The position numbers and the translations under genes are program-made. The notes under the pieces are model-generated. The model saw only the letters and a list, made by a program, of their open reading frames with translations, did not search any database and was not told the DNA's origin. From Gemmatimonadaceae bacterium (GTDB taxonomy: Bacteria > Gemmatimonadota > Gemmatimonadetes > Gemmatimonadales > Gemmatimonadaceae): a stretch of 64,000 nt of DNA. Positions within the stretch are counted from its first letter, which is position 1. Each line of letters opens with the position of its first letter. The DNA is taken from NCBI GenBank assembly GCA_022843265.1, contig JALHNZ010000013.1:1-64000 (forward strand). The letters are read 5' to 3'. Positions 41,599 through 49,812 of this stretch are shown here, in pieces.

Positions 41599-43542
41599 AT
41601 GATAGCTCACTCGTTTCGTTGTCGAACTCTCCGTGCGACCTTTGTGTGCCATGTGTTGCTCGCCGCCGCCTGTGCAGGTGGCGACAGTGAGCCCACTCCG
41701 CCGCCGCCAACGCCGGTTGACGCACTGCGTGGTATTGGGCTCTCGCCATCGACTGACAACATCACCGTCGGTGACACTCGGACGCTTACGGCAACGGCAG
41801 ATCGCGCCGCTGCAACTGTGAATGTGTCACTTTCATACGCATCATCTGCGACCGCAGTGGCCACGGTTAACGGCGACGGCGTGGTCACCGCACTCGCACC
41901 CGGCGCAGCCACAATCACCGTCACGGCCGTGGGAAGCGGCGCGGGTTTCGTCACGAATACACGAACCGCAACAGCCAATATCACTGTGGTACCACGGCCT
42001 TCCGCGCTCACCGCGTTCAATGTGAGCCCGGACTCCGCTGTTATTGCGCCAGGCACGACTGTCGCACTGACCACTAGCGTCACAAGTGCTGCGGGCGCAA
42101 CGGTGGTGTACAGTTATGCCACCTCCACACCAGCGGTCGCAGCCGTGAGCAACGCGGGTGTCGTTACAGCACTCACCGGCGGAACGTCAGTCATCAGGGT
42201 AACGGCGAGTGCGACCGGTACTGGACTCGAGCCGAGTACACGCAGCGATTCCGTACTTATTCGTGTCGTACCGCCACCGGCAATCACAATGCTCACACTG
42301 GCTGCGGATTCCGTCGACGTTGTCGCCTTTCGCGAACAGACAGTCAACGCGACAGTGGCCGCTCCGGCGGGTGCACCAACAGCGCTGCTCTCGGCAACGT
42401 CGTCGTCCACGACGACTGCGACGGCCATGACTTCCGGAGGCTCCATTGTCATTACCGGAGCTTCACCAGGTACAGCCACCATCACCGTGCGCGCGAGTGC
42501 CCCGGCGAGTGCAACCTTCGCCGCGGCTTCAGTGGAGCGCCTGTTGCGCGTGCGGGTACTTCCCGCTCCGGATGCGCTGCGCAGTGTATCACTCACACCA
42601 GCGCGAGACACGTTGCAAGCTGGTGACGCGGTGACGCTTACCGTGTCGACCGATCTCGCCACCCCACTCGCAACGGTCACGCGCACGTTTCGTTCGACTG
42701 CCGCAGCTGTTGCAACAGTGAACGCCTCTGGTGTGGTCACGGGCGTGGCGCCAGGCTCTGCATTGATCATTGTGGATGTCACCGCCTCAGCCGCTGGGTT
42801 TACAACGCGAGCGCTGGCTGACACCACACAGATCGTGGTGATCGCTGCACCGGTACTTGGTATCGGCTTCGGCGACGAACAGTTTGCGGCAGCACGCGGC
42901 GGACAGTTTCAGATGGGATCCGTCAATGGAGACGCAGACGAGGTACCGCTGCGGCAGGTGACCACCAATCCGATCCGCATGCAACGCACCGAAGTCACGC
43001 AAGCGCAGTGGCAACAGGTGATGCAAGGCACATCACTCGCAAACCCTTCTGCTGACGCGTCGTGTGGACCCACGTGCCCGGTTGAAACCGTGAGCTGGTT
43101 GGACGTTCAGGAGTTTCTCACGCGCTTGAACGCACAGCAACCAGGAAAGGGGTACCGGCTGCCGACTGAAGCCGAATGGGAGCAGTGGGCGCGTGCTGGC
43201 ACTACGACTGACTATGCTGGCAACGGCGTGCTCGACGACATGGGCTGGTGGTCTGGTAACTCTGGCGGCCGAAAAAAGCCGGTGGCGCAAAAGCGGTCCA
43301 ACGCCTGGGGGCTGTATGACATGCACGGCAATGTGTGGGAATGGGTGAGCGACTGGTACGGTCCGTATATCGCCAACAGCCTTCAAAACCCGACCGGACA
43401 GCCGACCGGCACACAACGTGTGCGTCGCGGTGGTGCCTTCAATAGCACGACGAACAGTCCGCGTTCAGCGAACCGCGGCAGCGGCAATTCTGCCGATTTT
43501 GACCGCGGCTTCCGCGTTGTGATGTCGGTGCTACCCAACTGA
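41599..43542 (+). CDS. Ig-repeat lipoprotein with inactive FGE-fold head
   Basis: A 647-residue protein starting at MIAHSFRCRTLRATFVC (CTGGAG upstream; the track start adds 37 residues). A lipoprotein signal with Cys (LLAAAC) is followed by a Pro-rich spacer (PTPPPPTP) and four Ig-like (Big_2-type) repeats of about 90 residues. Residues from about 420 form an FGE/sulfatase-modifying-factor fold: GGQFQMGSV, RTEVTQAQWQQVM, RLPTEAEWEQWARAG, LYDMHGNVWEWVSDW and the end GFRVVM. Active FGE has two catalytic Cys in the RGGS segment; here it reads RRGGAFNSTTNSPRSANR with no Cys, so it is probably a binding module, not an enzyme. Confidence 0.85.
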   Translation: MIAHSFRCRTLRATFVCHVLLAAACAGGDSEPTPPPPTPVDALRGIGLSPSTDNITVGDTRTLTATADRAAATVNVSLSYASSATAVATVNGDGVVTALAPGAATITVTAVGSGAGFVTNTRTATANITVVPRPSALTAFNVSPDSAVIAPGTTVALTTSVTSAAGATVVYSYATSTPAVAAVSNAGVVTALTGGTSVIRVTASATGTGLEPSTRSDSVLIRVVPPPAITMLTLAADSVDVVAFREQTVNATVAAPAGAPTALLSATSSSTTTATAMTSGGSIVITGASPGTATITVRASAPASATFAAASVERLLRVRVLPAPDALRSVSLTPARDTLQAGDAVTLTVSTDLATPLATVTRTFRSTAAAVATVNASGVVTGVAPGSALIIVDVTASAAGFTTRALADTTQIVVIAAPVLGIGFGDEQFAAARGGQFQMGSVNGDADEVPLRQVTTNPIRMQRTEVTQAQWQQVMQGTSLANPSADASCGPTCPVETVSWLDVQEFLTRLNAQQPGKGYRLPTEAEWEQWARAGTTTDYAGNGVLDDMGWWSGNSGGRKKPVAQKRSNAWGLYDMHGNVWEWVSDWYGPYIANSLQNPTGQPTGTQRVRRGGAFNSTTNSPRSANRGSGNSADFDRGFRVVMSVLPN

Positions 43543-43816
43543 ACCGACGAGGTCATTTCGCAGTGCGCGATCTCACGCGGCGATGCGGTGCGTCATACCA
43601 GCGTACCGCACCGCCGTGCCACTCTGGCGAACCGAGTCGACGCACGTTTGTGCTGTAGCGCACGATCGCAGCCGCGCCAAGTTCGCGCGACACAGGTAAA
43701 GATCACCCCAACGGGCGATGTGGTTCCTTCACGGCGCTACCTACGTTGCGGTACGCGCCATTGAAAACGAGTGCTCCCTGAGAGCAGTGCGCGCGGCGCC
43801 CTGTCCCGTCGTTGTA

Positions 43817-44455
43817 ATGATCACCGTTGCCATTATCGAAGACAATCGTCTGGTGCGCGACGGAATTGCCACAATGCTGAACGCGTTGACGGATATCAGC
43901 GTTGTCTGTAGCGCCGACGGCGCATGTGTTGACGAGCTAAAACGCGTCAGTCCGCGAGTTCTGCTCCTCGATGTTGGCTTGCCTGAAGTGGATTGCCTGA
44001 GCATTGCCAGCAACGTACGACGCCAGCTTTCGCGATGCGATGTGATCGTCATGGATTTGCTTCCGGTGCACGAGGAAATCGCGCAGCTGATCAACGCGGG
44101 CGTCGCGGGTTTCATTCTCAAAGACGCAACATTTGACGAGTTTGTGCAGACGATTCGATCTGTGGCAAACGGTGTGGCGGTGCTCCCGCCACCGATGATC
44201 AGCCCGCTGTTTGCGCAGCTATCGTGCGTGGCCGTTGCCCGGCGGCCTCAGGCAACCGATGGGGCCCGTCGATTGACACCGCGCGAATCCGAAGTCATCG
44301 CGCTCATCGCCCTCGGCCACAGCAACAAGGAAATCGCGGTGCAGCTTGATGTCGCGGCCCACACGGTAAAAACGCACGTACGGAACGTGATGGAAAAGCT
44401 CGAATTGAATACACGTCTTCAGATTGCCGCATACGCGCACGAACATTTCGCCTGA
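43817..44455 (+). CDS. NarL/FixJ-type response regulator, orphan
   Basis: A 212-residue regulator starting at MITVAIIEDNRLVRDG; the track start is 33 residues too far upstream. The receiver has the acidic pair IEDN, the phospho-acceptor Asp in RVLLLDVGLPEVD and the Lys of FILKDAT. The usual Thr/Ser stretch is VIVMDLLPV, slightly unusual. The LuxR-type HTH reads LTPRESEVIALIALGHSNKEIAVQLDVAAHTVKTHVRNVMEKLEL. No kinase is adjacent. It precedes the adhesin gene on the same strand with 158 bp between, including the palindrome at 44466-44485, which may be the site it acts on. Confidence 0.9.
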   Translation: MITVAIIEDNRLVRDGIATMLNALTDISVVCSADGACVDELKRVSPRVLLLDVGLPEVDCLSIASNVRRQLSRCDVIVMDLLPVHEEIAQLINAGVAGFILKDATFDEFVQTIRSVANGVAVLPPPMISPLFAQLSCVAVARRPQATDGARRLTPRESEVIALIALGHSNKEIAVQLDVAAHTVKTHVRNVMEKLELNTRLQIAAYAHEHFA

Positions 44456-44465
44456 CGGCTGAATG

Positions 44466-44485
44466 GCGTACCAAATGTGGTACGC
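44466..44485. promoter_or_regulatory. 7-bp-arm palindrome between regulator and adhesin genes
   Basis: GCGTACC-AAATGT-GGTACGC, perfect 7-bp arms, 11 bp after the regulator stop and 128 bp before the adhesin ATG. No T-run follows, so it is more likely an operator than a terminator. Confidence 0.45.
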
Positions 44486-44613
44486 GCGCCCTCCCACCTT
44501 GTAGCGATGGGAGTCGATGTCTCTGCACGCTAGCCTCCCTGTAGCGCATGCCACACAGCACGACGCCGCGACGTCGCCTCTGCGTTCACAGAACAGGCCA
44601 GGAGCAGAATACA

Positions 44614-47202
44614 ATGTTTCACAAAACAGTCGGTACGCACGTCAGCGTACCACGAGCGCGTTATTCCATGATTCGCGTGTGCGCCGCGTTGGTTGCCGCC
44701 GCGATTTCGATTTCAGCATGTGACGTGCACGGCGTGAGTGAGCCCGGTTCGCTGACCACGTTGACCATCTCGCCAACCACGCAGTCGCTGCCGATCAATG
44801 GTACGCAGCAGTTTACGGTCGTGGGCAAGGATGCGGCCGGCGTTGACGTCACCGTTTCTCCCACCTGGACGGTCGCGGCGAACGGCGGCACGATCAGCAG
44901 CAGCGGATTGTTTACGGCCGGCACAGCGGTTGGCTCATTTCCCAACACGATTACCGCCACGAGCGGTGGTGTGACTGCGCGTGCATCCATCAACGTGGTC
45001 GCGGGCGCACTCACCACAATCGCCATCACACCAAATCCTGATACGCTCACCGTTGGGCAGACCCGGCAGTTCACTGCCGCCGGTCGCGACGCAGGTGGCA
45101 ATACGGTACCCGTGACGGCAGCGTGGACCGTTGGCACCGCGGGTGGTGGTTCGATTTCGGGCACTGGTCTCTTTACCGCTGGCACCGTTCCGGGCACCTA
45201 CACAAATACCGTGACCGCGTCGAGCGGCAGCACGGTTGGCACCGCGACCGTTGTCGTGAGGGCGGGTGCGCTTGCCAGCATCACCGTCACGCCGTCACCA
45301 GTAACGCTTGCAGTGCGCGGAACACAAACGTTCACGGCGGTAGGTAAGGACGCGAGTGGCAATGTCGTGCCGCTTACAACGACCTGGAGCATCACCTCGG
45401 GTGGAGGCGCCATCACCAGCGCCGGTGTATTCACGGCTGGCGACAGTGTGGGCACATTCACCAACACCGTGCGTGCCACAAGCGGTTCTCTGAGTGGCTC
45501 CGCGACAGTGTCCGTGACGGCCGGTGCCGCCACGACGCTCCTGATCACACCGAATCCGGTCACGCTCGCGACTGGTGCAATGCAGCAGTTCACCGTCGTC
45601 GCACGCGACGCGGGCATGAACATCGTACCCGTGTCGGCGCGCTGGAGTGTCGTCGGTGGCGGTGGGACGATTGACAGCCTGACCGGACGTTACACCGCCG
45701 GATCTGTTGGCGGCACGTTCACCAACACCGTGCGCGCGACGGTTGGCGCGATTGTTGGTTCGGCCACCGTTGTGGTGACGAACGCGCTGACCACCATGAC
45801 CGTTTCGCCGAATCCGGCGGTCGTCATGGTTAATGGCACGCAGCAGTTTACCGCGACGGGTCGCGGTTCAAATGGCGACACGCTCGTCATCGCACCGAAG
45901 TGGAGCGTAGTTGCGGGTGGCGGATCCATCGATTCCATGACGGGTCGATTTACTGCCGGCACAACGACCGGTACTTTCGCCAGCACGGTGCGCGCTACGA
46001 GCGGAGCCATCAACGCCTTCGCAACCGTACAGGTTACGGCGCCAGCTGCGCCGCGGATCGCCACGATCACCGTGTCGCCGACACCAACCGCTGTGCTCAT
46101 CAACGGCACTCGGCAGTTCACGTCGATCGCCAGAGACAGCAGCGGTAACGTGATCACGCACACGCCGGTGTGGTCTGTGGTGGCAGGCGGCGGCACCATT
46201 AATGCAACAACAGGCCTGTTCACCGCCGGCACGCTCGCGGGCACCTACACCAGCACCGTCCGCGCCACCGTTGATTCAGTGTTCGGTTCCGCCACGGTGG
46301 AAGTGCAGAACACGCCGACGCCCGCACTGGCCACGATCACCGTATCGCCGAATCCGGCGTCGATGCTTGTGAACGGCACGCAGACGTTTACCGCAGTAGG
46401 ACGTGATGCGAGCAACAACGTGGTCACATTCACACCGATGTGGTCGGTGACAAATGGCGGCGGTGTCATCAATGCGACAACCGGGCAGTTCACGGCCGGT
46501 GCGACGGCTGGTACGTACGCAAACACGGTGCGCGCCACCAGCGGCAGCATCATGGGCAGCGCAACGGTGACAGTGTTGGCGGGAACACCCGCTCCGCTCA
46601 TCAACCTCGGATCAGCGGCCGGCAGTGGTATCATGGCCGGTTCCACCGTGACCTGCGTAACCGGCGGAACGATCAGCGCCGATGTTAACGTGAGCCCAGG
46701 CAATACCATCAGTGGCTTCGGCCCGTGTGTGATTGCTGGCGTGCAGAATCTGGCCAACGCGGCCGCAGCCAACGCGCAGCTATCGCTGACCAATGCGTAC
46801 AATCAGCTCGCCGCGCTGCCATGTCCGCCGGCGAATGCGATTTCGGCTGACCTTGGCGGTACGACCAAGGCGGCCGGCGTGTACTGCTCGGCCACAAGCA
46901 TCGGCGTGACTGGCCCGCTCACGCTCGACGGCGGCGGTGACTCAAATGCCACGTTTGTCTTTCAGGCCGGCACGTCGCTCATCAGCGCCGGCAACATTGT
47001 GCTGATCAACGGCGCGCAGGCGAAGAACGTGTACTGGCTGGTCGGATCGTCGGCTACTCTCGGTACCGCGTCGGCGTGGAAGGGCAACATCATCGCGCTG
47101 ACGAGCATCACGATGGTTGATAACGCGACTCTTATCGGACGTGCGCTCGCGCGCAATGGCGCGGTCACGCTCGGAACCAACAACGTCATCACACTGCCGT
47201 AA
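44614..47202 (+). CDS. seven-Ig-repeat lipoprotein with DUF3494 ice-binding-type domain
   Basis: An 862-residue surface protein starting at MFHKTVGTHVSVPRARY (AGGAG upstream). The signal ends with a perfect lipobox ISAC. Seven Ig-like (Big_2-type) repeats of about 86-90 residues follow, each like LTTITVSPNPxxLxVNGTQQFTA...GTYTNTVRATSG. The last about 200 residues are a DUF3494 domain: INLGSAAGSGIMAGSTVTC, GGTTKAAGVYCSATSIGVTGPLTLDGGGDSNATFVFQAG, ending VTLGTNNVITLP. DUF3494 is the beta-helix of many ice-binding proteins, but relatives also act as adhesins. Lipid-anchoring plus a long stalk suggests a surface adhesin. The OmpA gene follows 26 bp downstream. Confidence 0.88.
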   Translation: MFHKTVGTHVSVPRARYSMIRVCAALVAAAISISACDVHGVSEPGSLTTLTISPTTQSLPINGTQQFTVVGKDAAGVDVTVSPTWTVAANGGTISSSGLFTAGTAVGSFPNTITATSGGVTARASINVVAGALTTIAITPNPDTLTVGQTRQFTAAGRDAGGNTVPVTAAWTVGTAGGGSISGTGLFTAGTVPGTYTNTVTASSGSTVGTATVVVRAGALASITVTPSPVTLAVRGTQTFTAVGKDASGNVVPLTTTWSITSGGGAITSAGVFTAGDSVGTFTNTVRATSGSLSGSATVSVTAGAATTLLITPNPVTLATGAMQQFTVVARDAGMNIVPVSARWSVVGGGGTIDSLTGRYTAGSVGGTFTNTVRATVGAIVGSATVVVTNALTTMTVSPNPAVVMVNGTQQFTATGRGSNGDTLVIAPKWSVVAGGGSIDSMTGRFTAGTTTGTFASTVRATSGAINAFATVQVTAPAAPRIATITVSPTPTAVLINGTRQFTSIARDSSGNVITHTPVWSVVAGGGTINATTGLFTAGTLAGTYTSTVRATVDSVFGSATVEVQNTPTPALATITVSPNPASMLVNGTQTFTAVGRDASNNVVTFTPMWSVTNGGGVINATTGQFTAGATAGTYANTVRATSGSIMGSATVTVLAGTPAPLINLGSAAGSGIMAGSTVTCVTGGTISADVNVSPGNTISGFGPCVIAGVQNLANAAAANAQLSLTNAYNQLAALPCPPANAISADLGGTTKAAGVYCSATSIGVTGPLTLDGGGDSNATFVFQAGTSLISAGNIVLINGAQAKNVYWLVGSSATLGTASAWKGNIIALTSITMVDNATLIGRALARNGAVTLGTNNVITLP
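44755..46595. repeat. seven tandem Ig-like coding repeats
   Basis: About seven copies of roughly 260 bp inside the adhesin gene, starting near 44755, 45010, 45268, 45526, 45784, 46048 and 46321. They are more alike in protein than DNA. Such arrays can expand or contract by recombination. Confidence 0.7.
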
Positions 47203-47228
47203 TACGCAGTCATTCACTGGAGATTGTT

Positions 47229-48236
47229 ATGTTGAAGCACGCAGTTCTGGCTGGTGCAGTGATCTGCATCGGTGCCGTACCGGTCGCCGCTCAGGAACGC
47301 GGCACCATGGAGTTCGGCGCATTTGGAAGTGTCGCATCGTTTGACAAAGCCCTGAGCCTTACGTCGGCGTTCGGCGGTGGCGGACGCGTGGGCATGTTTC
47401 TGGATCCGAGATGGTCGATTGAGTTTGAAGACGCAGAAATGCGTGCCAAGCGACCGAACGGATTGAAAGATGTCAACGTCGGCATCCTCTCCGGGCGGTT
47501 GGTCGGCGTTCCCATTGTTGCAGGTCGCTGGTCTGTGCTGCTCGGCGCGGGCGCCGGTGTGTCGACGGAAACGAACTTTCTGCATAGCTACGGCGTTGAT
47601 GTGCTCGGCGGAGTGAAGTTCAAGATCAACGACAAAGCGGCGCTGCGAGTCGACGGTGTGTGGGATTGGCTCGCCAACGAAGACTGGAAGAGCTATCAGA
47701 GCGTGCGCGCGGGCATCACGCTGTATCGTCATCCCAATCGTCGCGTTGAAACGGTGATGGTGCCAGGCCCGATGCAACATTCGGCAGATTCGGTCAGCGC
47801 CGCGGAAACACGGCGACTGCGTGAAGCCGATGCGGCACTGCGTGCCTTGCGCGATTCCATCCGCAACGCGCGGCCACTGTCCGCGGCATCAATGGCCACG
47901 ATGGAAGCAGACATTCGCTTTCCGTTCGATCAGTCGGAGCTGACGGATTCCGCCAAGCTTGTCTTGGATGACAAGGTGGAAGTGTTCCGCGCGAACCCCG
48001 ACATGAGCATCGCGATTGTTGGACATACCGATCTTGTCGGCACGGCTGGTTACAACGAGGCGCTCGGTGAACGTCGGGCCATGGCAGCGAAAGCGTATCT
48101 CGTATCGAAAGGCATCGCCGCAAACCGGATCATGATCGAGTCACGTGGCATGACCCAGCCCACCACGTCTACGCCGGGTGAGGGTGCGCAGGCACAGAAT
48201 CGCCGAGCCATCTTTCGGTTTCGTGTTGCGCAGTAG
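47229..48236 (+). CDS. OmpA-family outer-membrane protein
   Basis: A 335-residue exported protein with a signal peptide (MLKHAVLAGAVICIGAVPVAAQ), an N-terminal beta-barrel-like region (about 22-165) and a C-terminal OmpA domain (about 225-335). The latter reads ADIRFPFDQSELTDSAKLVLDDKVEVFRANPDMSIAIVGHTDLVGTAGYNEALGERRAMAAKAYLVSKGI. The family Asp and Arg residues that bind diaminopimelic acid of peptidoglycan are present (HTDLVGT; NEALGERRA). A coil of about 40 residues links the parts. It follows the adhesin gene closely, so the two may be co-transcribed, and a strong hairpin terminator follows. Confidence 0.9.
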   Translation: MLKHAVLAGAVICIGAVPVAAQERGTMEFGAFGSVASFDKALSLTSAFGGGGRVGMFLDPRWSIEFEDAEMRAKRPNGLKDVNVGILSGRLVGVPIVAGRWSVLLGAGAGVSTETNFLHSYGVDVLGGVKFKINDKAALRVDGVWDWLANEDWKSYQSVRAGITLYRHPNRRVETVMVPGPMQHSADSVSAAETRRLREADAALRALRDSIRNARPLSAASMATMEADIRFPFDQSELTDSAKLVLDDKVEVFRANPDMSIAIVGHTDLVGTAGYNEALGERRAMAAKAYLVSKGIAANRIMIESRGMTQPTTSTPGEGAQAQNRRAIFRFRVAQ

Positions 48237-48260
48237 ACTGAACAACTGACAGCTACACCA

Positions 48261-48318
48261 GACGACGTACGTGCATCGCTCTGCAAGCGGAGATGTGCAC
48301 GTACGTTTGTCGTTTTTT
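48261..48318 (+). terminator. long hairpin with T-run after ompA-like gene
   Basis: Left arm GACGACGTACGTGCAT and right arm ATGTGCACGTACGTTTGTC pair over about 15 bases with few mismatches. TTTTTT follows at 48313-48318. A good rho-independent terminator for the adhesin-OmpA unit. Confidence 0.75.
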
Positions 48319-48404
48319 CCATACACAGTTCGGCGCGAATCGCGTGCTGCTGGTGCGCGTGGTACGGATCGCCGTCATTACTCAACAACAGGGAGACTGC
48401 CCCG

Positions 48405-48914
48405 ATGACCGAACCCGTCGTTCGACCCGATCACGCGGAAGGCGTACAGAAAATCGCCGAGATCATCAAGGATCAGCGCATGGCGATGCTTGTGACACTC
48501 GATGCGCGCGGGGTACCAAACAGCCGTCCCATGGCCACACAGGGGGACGATTTTACCGGCACCTTGTGGTTCTTTACCGATCGCAACTCACCCAAAGTGC
48601 GCGATGTGACCAACAATCCGCGCGTCAATGTGGTGTACATGAAGAGCGCGAGCGAGAGTTATTTGTCTGTGGTCGGCACCGCCACGATCGATAATGATCG
48701 CGATCGCATGCGTGCCATGTGGAGCGCGTGGATGCGCTCGTGGTTTGACAGCGCGGACGACCCCAACCTCTGCCTCATGCGCATCGATGTGGAAGACGCG
48801 GAGTATTGGGACACACCGGGCGGCAAAGTCGCGTCGCTGATGTCGCTTGTGAAAGGCGCGATCACGGGCGACGGCGGTGACATGGAGTCGGACCACGGGC
48901 GCGTGTCATTCTGA
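48405..48914 (+). CDS. pyridoxamine-5'-phosphate-oxidase-like general stress protein
   Basis: A 169-residue protein with the split-barrel flavin-binding fold of the general stress protein 26 group: MAMLVTLDARGVPNSRPMATQGDDFTGTLWFFTDRNSPKVRDVTNNPRVNVVYMKSASESYLSVVGTATI, then WMRSWFDSADDPNLCLMRIDVEDAEYWDTPGG. Such proteins bind FMN, FAD or F420 and are stress-induced in several bacteria; the reaction is unknown. GGGAG lies at a normal distance before the ATG. It converges with the PAS gene, 22 bp apart. Confidence 0.88.
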   Translation: MTEPVVRPDHAEGVQKIAEIIKDQRMAMLVTLDARGVPNSRPMATQGDDFTGTLWFFTDRNSPKVRDVTNNPRVNVVYMKSASESYLSVVGTATIDNDRDRMRAMWSAWMRSWFDSADDPNLCLMRIDVEDAEYWDTPGGKVASLMSLVKGAITGDGGDMESDHGRVSF

Positions 48915-48936
48915 GCGCGCGAAGGCGCACGGCGCG

Positions 48937-49602
48937 TCACCAGTTTTCGTCGTCCGGGTAGTAGTACTCAAAGCACACGTCGCAGATGCCGTGTGACGTG
49001 CCTGCTGGCATCTGCTCAACCCAGGCCGGCACCCAATCCCATCGTGTTTTGTCCGCTCGGCGAACCATCCGGCAGTGGGAACATTGCAGAATGAGTCCGT
49101 CGGTTGACTGGTAAAGAGCTGTGTTCGGCGGCTGCGGTTCACCCTTGGACGCGTCGTGCGGGCGCGATGCAATGAGCGAATTGATCACGACGAAGCCTTC
49201 ATCTTTCGGCAGCGCATACACCTTCATCACGAACTGCCGAAAGATGTCAGCGGTGGAGCACTCGTACACGTGCGACACCGGGTGCATCGCGGTTCCCTCC
49301 TTCGGTGCACGCTCAAACAGCTGCGCATAGAACGGCTTGAGCGGCTCGGCGATCACATCCAGATACCGCTGACCAAGCCAGGCGCTCGGTGCATCAGCGA
49401 CGTGCGCACCATTCTCACGCGCAAAACGAGCCCACGCCGGATTGACATAGGCGAGTCGACCATCGGGCAGCAGGCCGAAGATGCTCGCAGGGTGCTTCTC
49501 AAGCTGTTCCAACACAAAGTTCGGCGATAGCACGCTGGCAAATCCCTCCGCCAGGCGCTGTGCGAGCGGCCACTCGCTGGTGGCGCTGGGTCTGACATTC
49601 AC
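48937..49602 (-). CDS. PAS-domain protein with C-terminal CxxC...CxxC motif
   Basis: A 221-residue protein. Residues about 25-150 form a PAS domain (LEKHPASIFGLLPDGRLAYVNPAWARFARENG, then YLDVIAEPLKPFYAQLFERA). The C-terminus holds a zinc-type motif LQCSHCRMVRRADKTRWDWVPAW...SHGICDVCFEYYYPD. The same C-terminal motif (CxxC, Trp, SHGICxxC, YP) occurs at the end of several sensor kinases and response regulators, but here it ends a short protein without a kinase domain. It may pass a PAS signal to a partner through the zinc site. Divergent from the next gene, with a 210-bp gap. Confidence 0.8.
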   Translation of the reverse strand: MNVRPSATSEWPLAQRLAEGFASVLSPNFVLEQLEKHPASIFGLLPDGRLAYVNPAWARFARENGAHVADAPSAWLGQRYLDVIAEPLKPFYAQLFERAPKEGTAMHPVSHVYECSTADIFRQFVMKVYALPKDEGFVVINSLIASRPHDASKGEPQPPNTALYQSTDGLILQCSHCRMVRRADKTRWDWVPAWVEQMPAGTSHGICDVCFEYYYPDDENW

Positions 49603-49812
49603 AAATGTCTACTCACGAGCACGGGAGGACAGGCGCGGCGAACCTCCGCGGAAAGTGCGCAACGCGCACATCGAGTGCTACCCTGCGTGACTCTGTTCGG
49701 ACCACAAGGAGTCGGGGAAGTCCTTACTCCTACTTTTGAATAAACGCTGAAGATTCCTTGAGCGGTAGGACGATCATTAGACGCACCGCACACTTCTTCG
49801 GGAGGCCGGGTG

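Noticed and set aside
41599-43542. functional formylglycine-generating enzyme
   Set aside because: The catalytic Cys pair is missing and no sulfatase gene is nearby.
43585-43614. GCGGTGCG...CGCACCGC inverted repeat after the FGE-lipoprotein gene
   Set aside because: Long loop of 14 bases and no T-run; could be chance in GC-rich DNA. Not called a terminator.
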